Of a DNA stretch of 64,000 bases, positions 63,230-64,000 are shown piece after piece (within the stretch, counting starts at the first letter, position 1; each line of letters begins with the position of its first letter). The DNA is from an uncultured Clostridia bacterium. GTDB taxonomy: Bacteria > Bacillota > Clostridia > Lachnospirales > Cellulosilyticaceae. The notes beneath the pieces were generated by a model that did no database searches, was not told the origin of the DNA, and saw nothing but the letters and a program-made list of their open reading frames with translations. Location: NCBI GenBank assembly GCA_937981575.1, contig CALJNR010000043.1, forward strand, positions 1-64,000, in the 5' to 3' direction. The translations under genes were made by a program, and so were the position numbers.

Positions 63230-64000
63230 GTGATAATGATTAAAAAAGGATACAAGATAACTGCGCTTGGGCAGATACCAGAAGAGTGGGAGATAAAAAG
63301 ACTTGGAGAAGTTACCAACATTCTTACAGGAGGAACTCCAGATACTAAGCAGAGAGAATACTGGGAAAATGGTACTATTCCGTGGATGCCTTCTGGCGAT
63401 ATTAACCAATTAATTATTCGTAATGTATCAAAAAACATAACTGAAGAAGGAATGAAAAATTCACCTGCAAAAAATATCCCTAAAGATAGTATAATGATTG
63501 CTCTAAATGGACAAGGAAAAACAAAAGGCATGGTAGGATTGTTAGAAATAGATACAACCTGTAATCAATCATTAGCCGGAGTTTTACCATCAAATCATTT
63601 TAATTCTAAATTCTTATTCTATCAGTTACAGAATAGGTATATAGAAATAAGAAACTTAGCAGGTACTGATGCAAGAAATGGGTTGAACTTAAGTTTATTA
63701 AAAGAAATAGAAATAGTTTTGCCAAGAAAAAAGGAACAGAAGAAAATAGGAGAAATTCTTTACAATGTCGATGAACAAATAGAAATCACTGATAATCTTA
63801 TAGAAAAAACAAAGGAACTGAAAAAGGGGCTTATGCAGAGGCTTCTTACAAAAGGAATTGGACATAGTAGGTTTAAGGATACGGAGATAGGAAGAATACC
63901 AGAGGAGTGGCAAGTAAAAAGATTGGGAGAAGTTTGTGAAGTAAAAGGTGGAAAAAGATTACCCAAGGGATTGCAATTAATTGATGATAACAATGGTTAT
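63230..64000 (+). CDS. hsdS: Type I restriction-modification specificity subunit HsdS (partial)
   Basis: Target-recognition subunit, open to the end of the window (257 codons present). The first target-recognition domain is residues 9-180 or so, opening with ALGQIPEEWEIKRLGEV and including IPWMPSGDI near 55. A conserved coiled-coil spacer follows (KEQKKIGEILYNVDEQIEITDNLIEKTKELKKGLMQRLL region, about 165-205). Then the second TRD begins with EIGRIPEEWQVKRLGEV, an obvious repeat of the first. GTG 63230 has AGAGGTGA six bases upstream. The spacer sets the gap in a bipartite target; the sequence recognised cannot be read off. Confidence 0.92.
   Translation, partial: MIMIKKGYKITALGQIPEEWEIKRLGEVTNILTGGTPDTKQREYWENGTIPWMPSGDINQLIIRNVSKNITEEGMKNSPAKNIPKDSIMIALNGQGKTKGMVGLLEIDTTCNQSLAGVLPSNHFNSKFLFYQLQNRYIEIRNLAGTDARNGLNLSLLKEIEIVLPRKKEQKKIGEILYNVDEQIEITDNLIEKTKELKKGLMQRLLTKGIGHSRFKDTEIGRIPEEWQVKRLGEVCEVKGGKRLPKGLQLIDDNNGY

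Noticed and set aside
1-64000. CRISPR arrays, rRNA and tRNA genes
   Set aside because: No regularly spaced repeats and no recognisable tRNA or rRNA segments were seen; the acceptor-like motifs near T-boxes are leader elements.
1-64000. Insertion sequences, integrases or prophage genes
   Set aside because: No transposase or integrase reading frame was recognised, so mobility of the 59.5-64 kb segment is only suggested by composition.

Overview
The window is chromosomal DNA of a low-GC, endospore-forming Clostridia-type Firmicute. Operon content and the Lachnospirales-like small families (for example the DUF5721-like gene) suggest a Lachnospirales or Cellulosilyticum-type lineage; the order is inference. 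Sporulation is supported by an alpha/beta SASP, a Spo0E-like peptide and a peroxiredoxin-chitinase fusion of the CotE spore-coat type. Firmicute housekeeping features are HPr kinase, AddAB, T-box leaders, a ZTP riboswitch and a Gram-positive LexA box.

Layout. 1-7 kb: patatin-like lipase, DUF503 protein, a CAP-domain secreted protein, uvrA behind an SOS box, and a stalk-domain secreted protein. 7-13 kb: uvrC, hprK-glcK, a spo0E-like gene, a small membrane protein and a TIM-barrel isomerase-like protein. 13-22 kb: a secreted NlpC/P60 cell-wall hydrolase, a TPR-like protein and the addBA recombination nuclease pair. 22-30 kb: CotE-like coat protein, meso-diaminopimelate dehydrogenase, VanY-type carboxypeptidase, htpG, SASP and small unknown genes. 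30-38 kb: truA, a purine permease, ZTP riboswitch-purH, a MazF-like protein, putP and a split, degenerate SGNH hydrolase. 38-44 kb (minus strand): stalk-domain protein, aroF-tyrA-aroA and a PPi-type phosphofructokinase. 44-59.5 kb: T-box-pheST, dnaE, pfkA-pyk, ktrB-ktrA-trmH and T-box-asnS. 59.5-64 kb: an AT-rich accessory segment with a GC-rich structured element, a HEPN-like gene and a type I restriction-modification locus (hsdM, a small membrane protein, and hsdS running off the end).

Themes. Carbon flow: HPr kinase, glucokinase, both ATP- and PPi-type phosphofructokinases, and pyruvate kinase. DNA repair: uvrA, uvrC and addAB. Cell wall: Ddh, VanY, NlpC/P60 and CAP/stalk proteins. Aromatic amino acids: aroF-tyrA-aroA, with pheST under tRNA control. 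The strongest unexplained signals are a 115-bp two-hairpin element present three times (two copies with complementary hairpin loops), the GC-rich pseudoknot-like element at the accessory boundary, the HEPN/type I RM island, and a short repeat carrying a 10-codon ORF behind the SASP gene.
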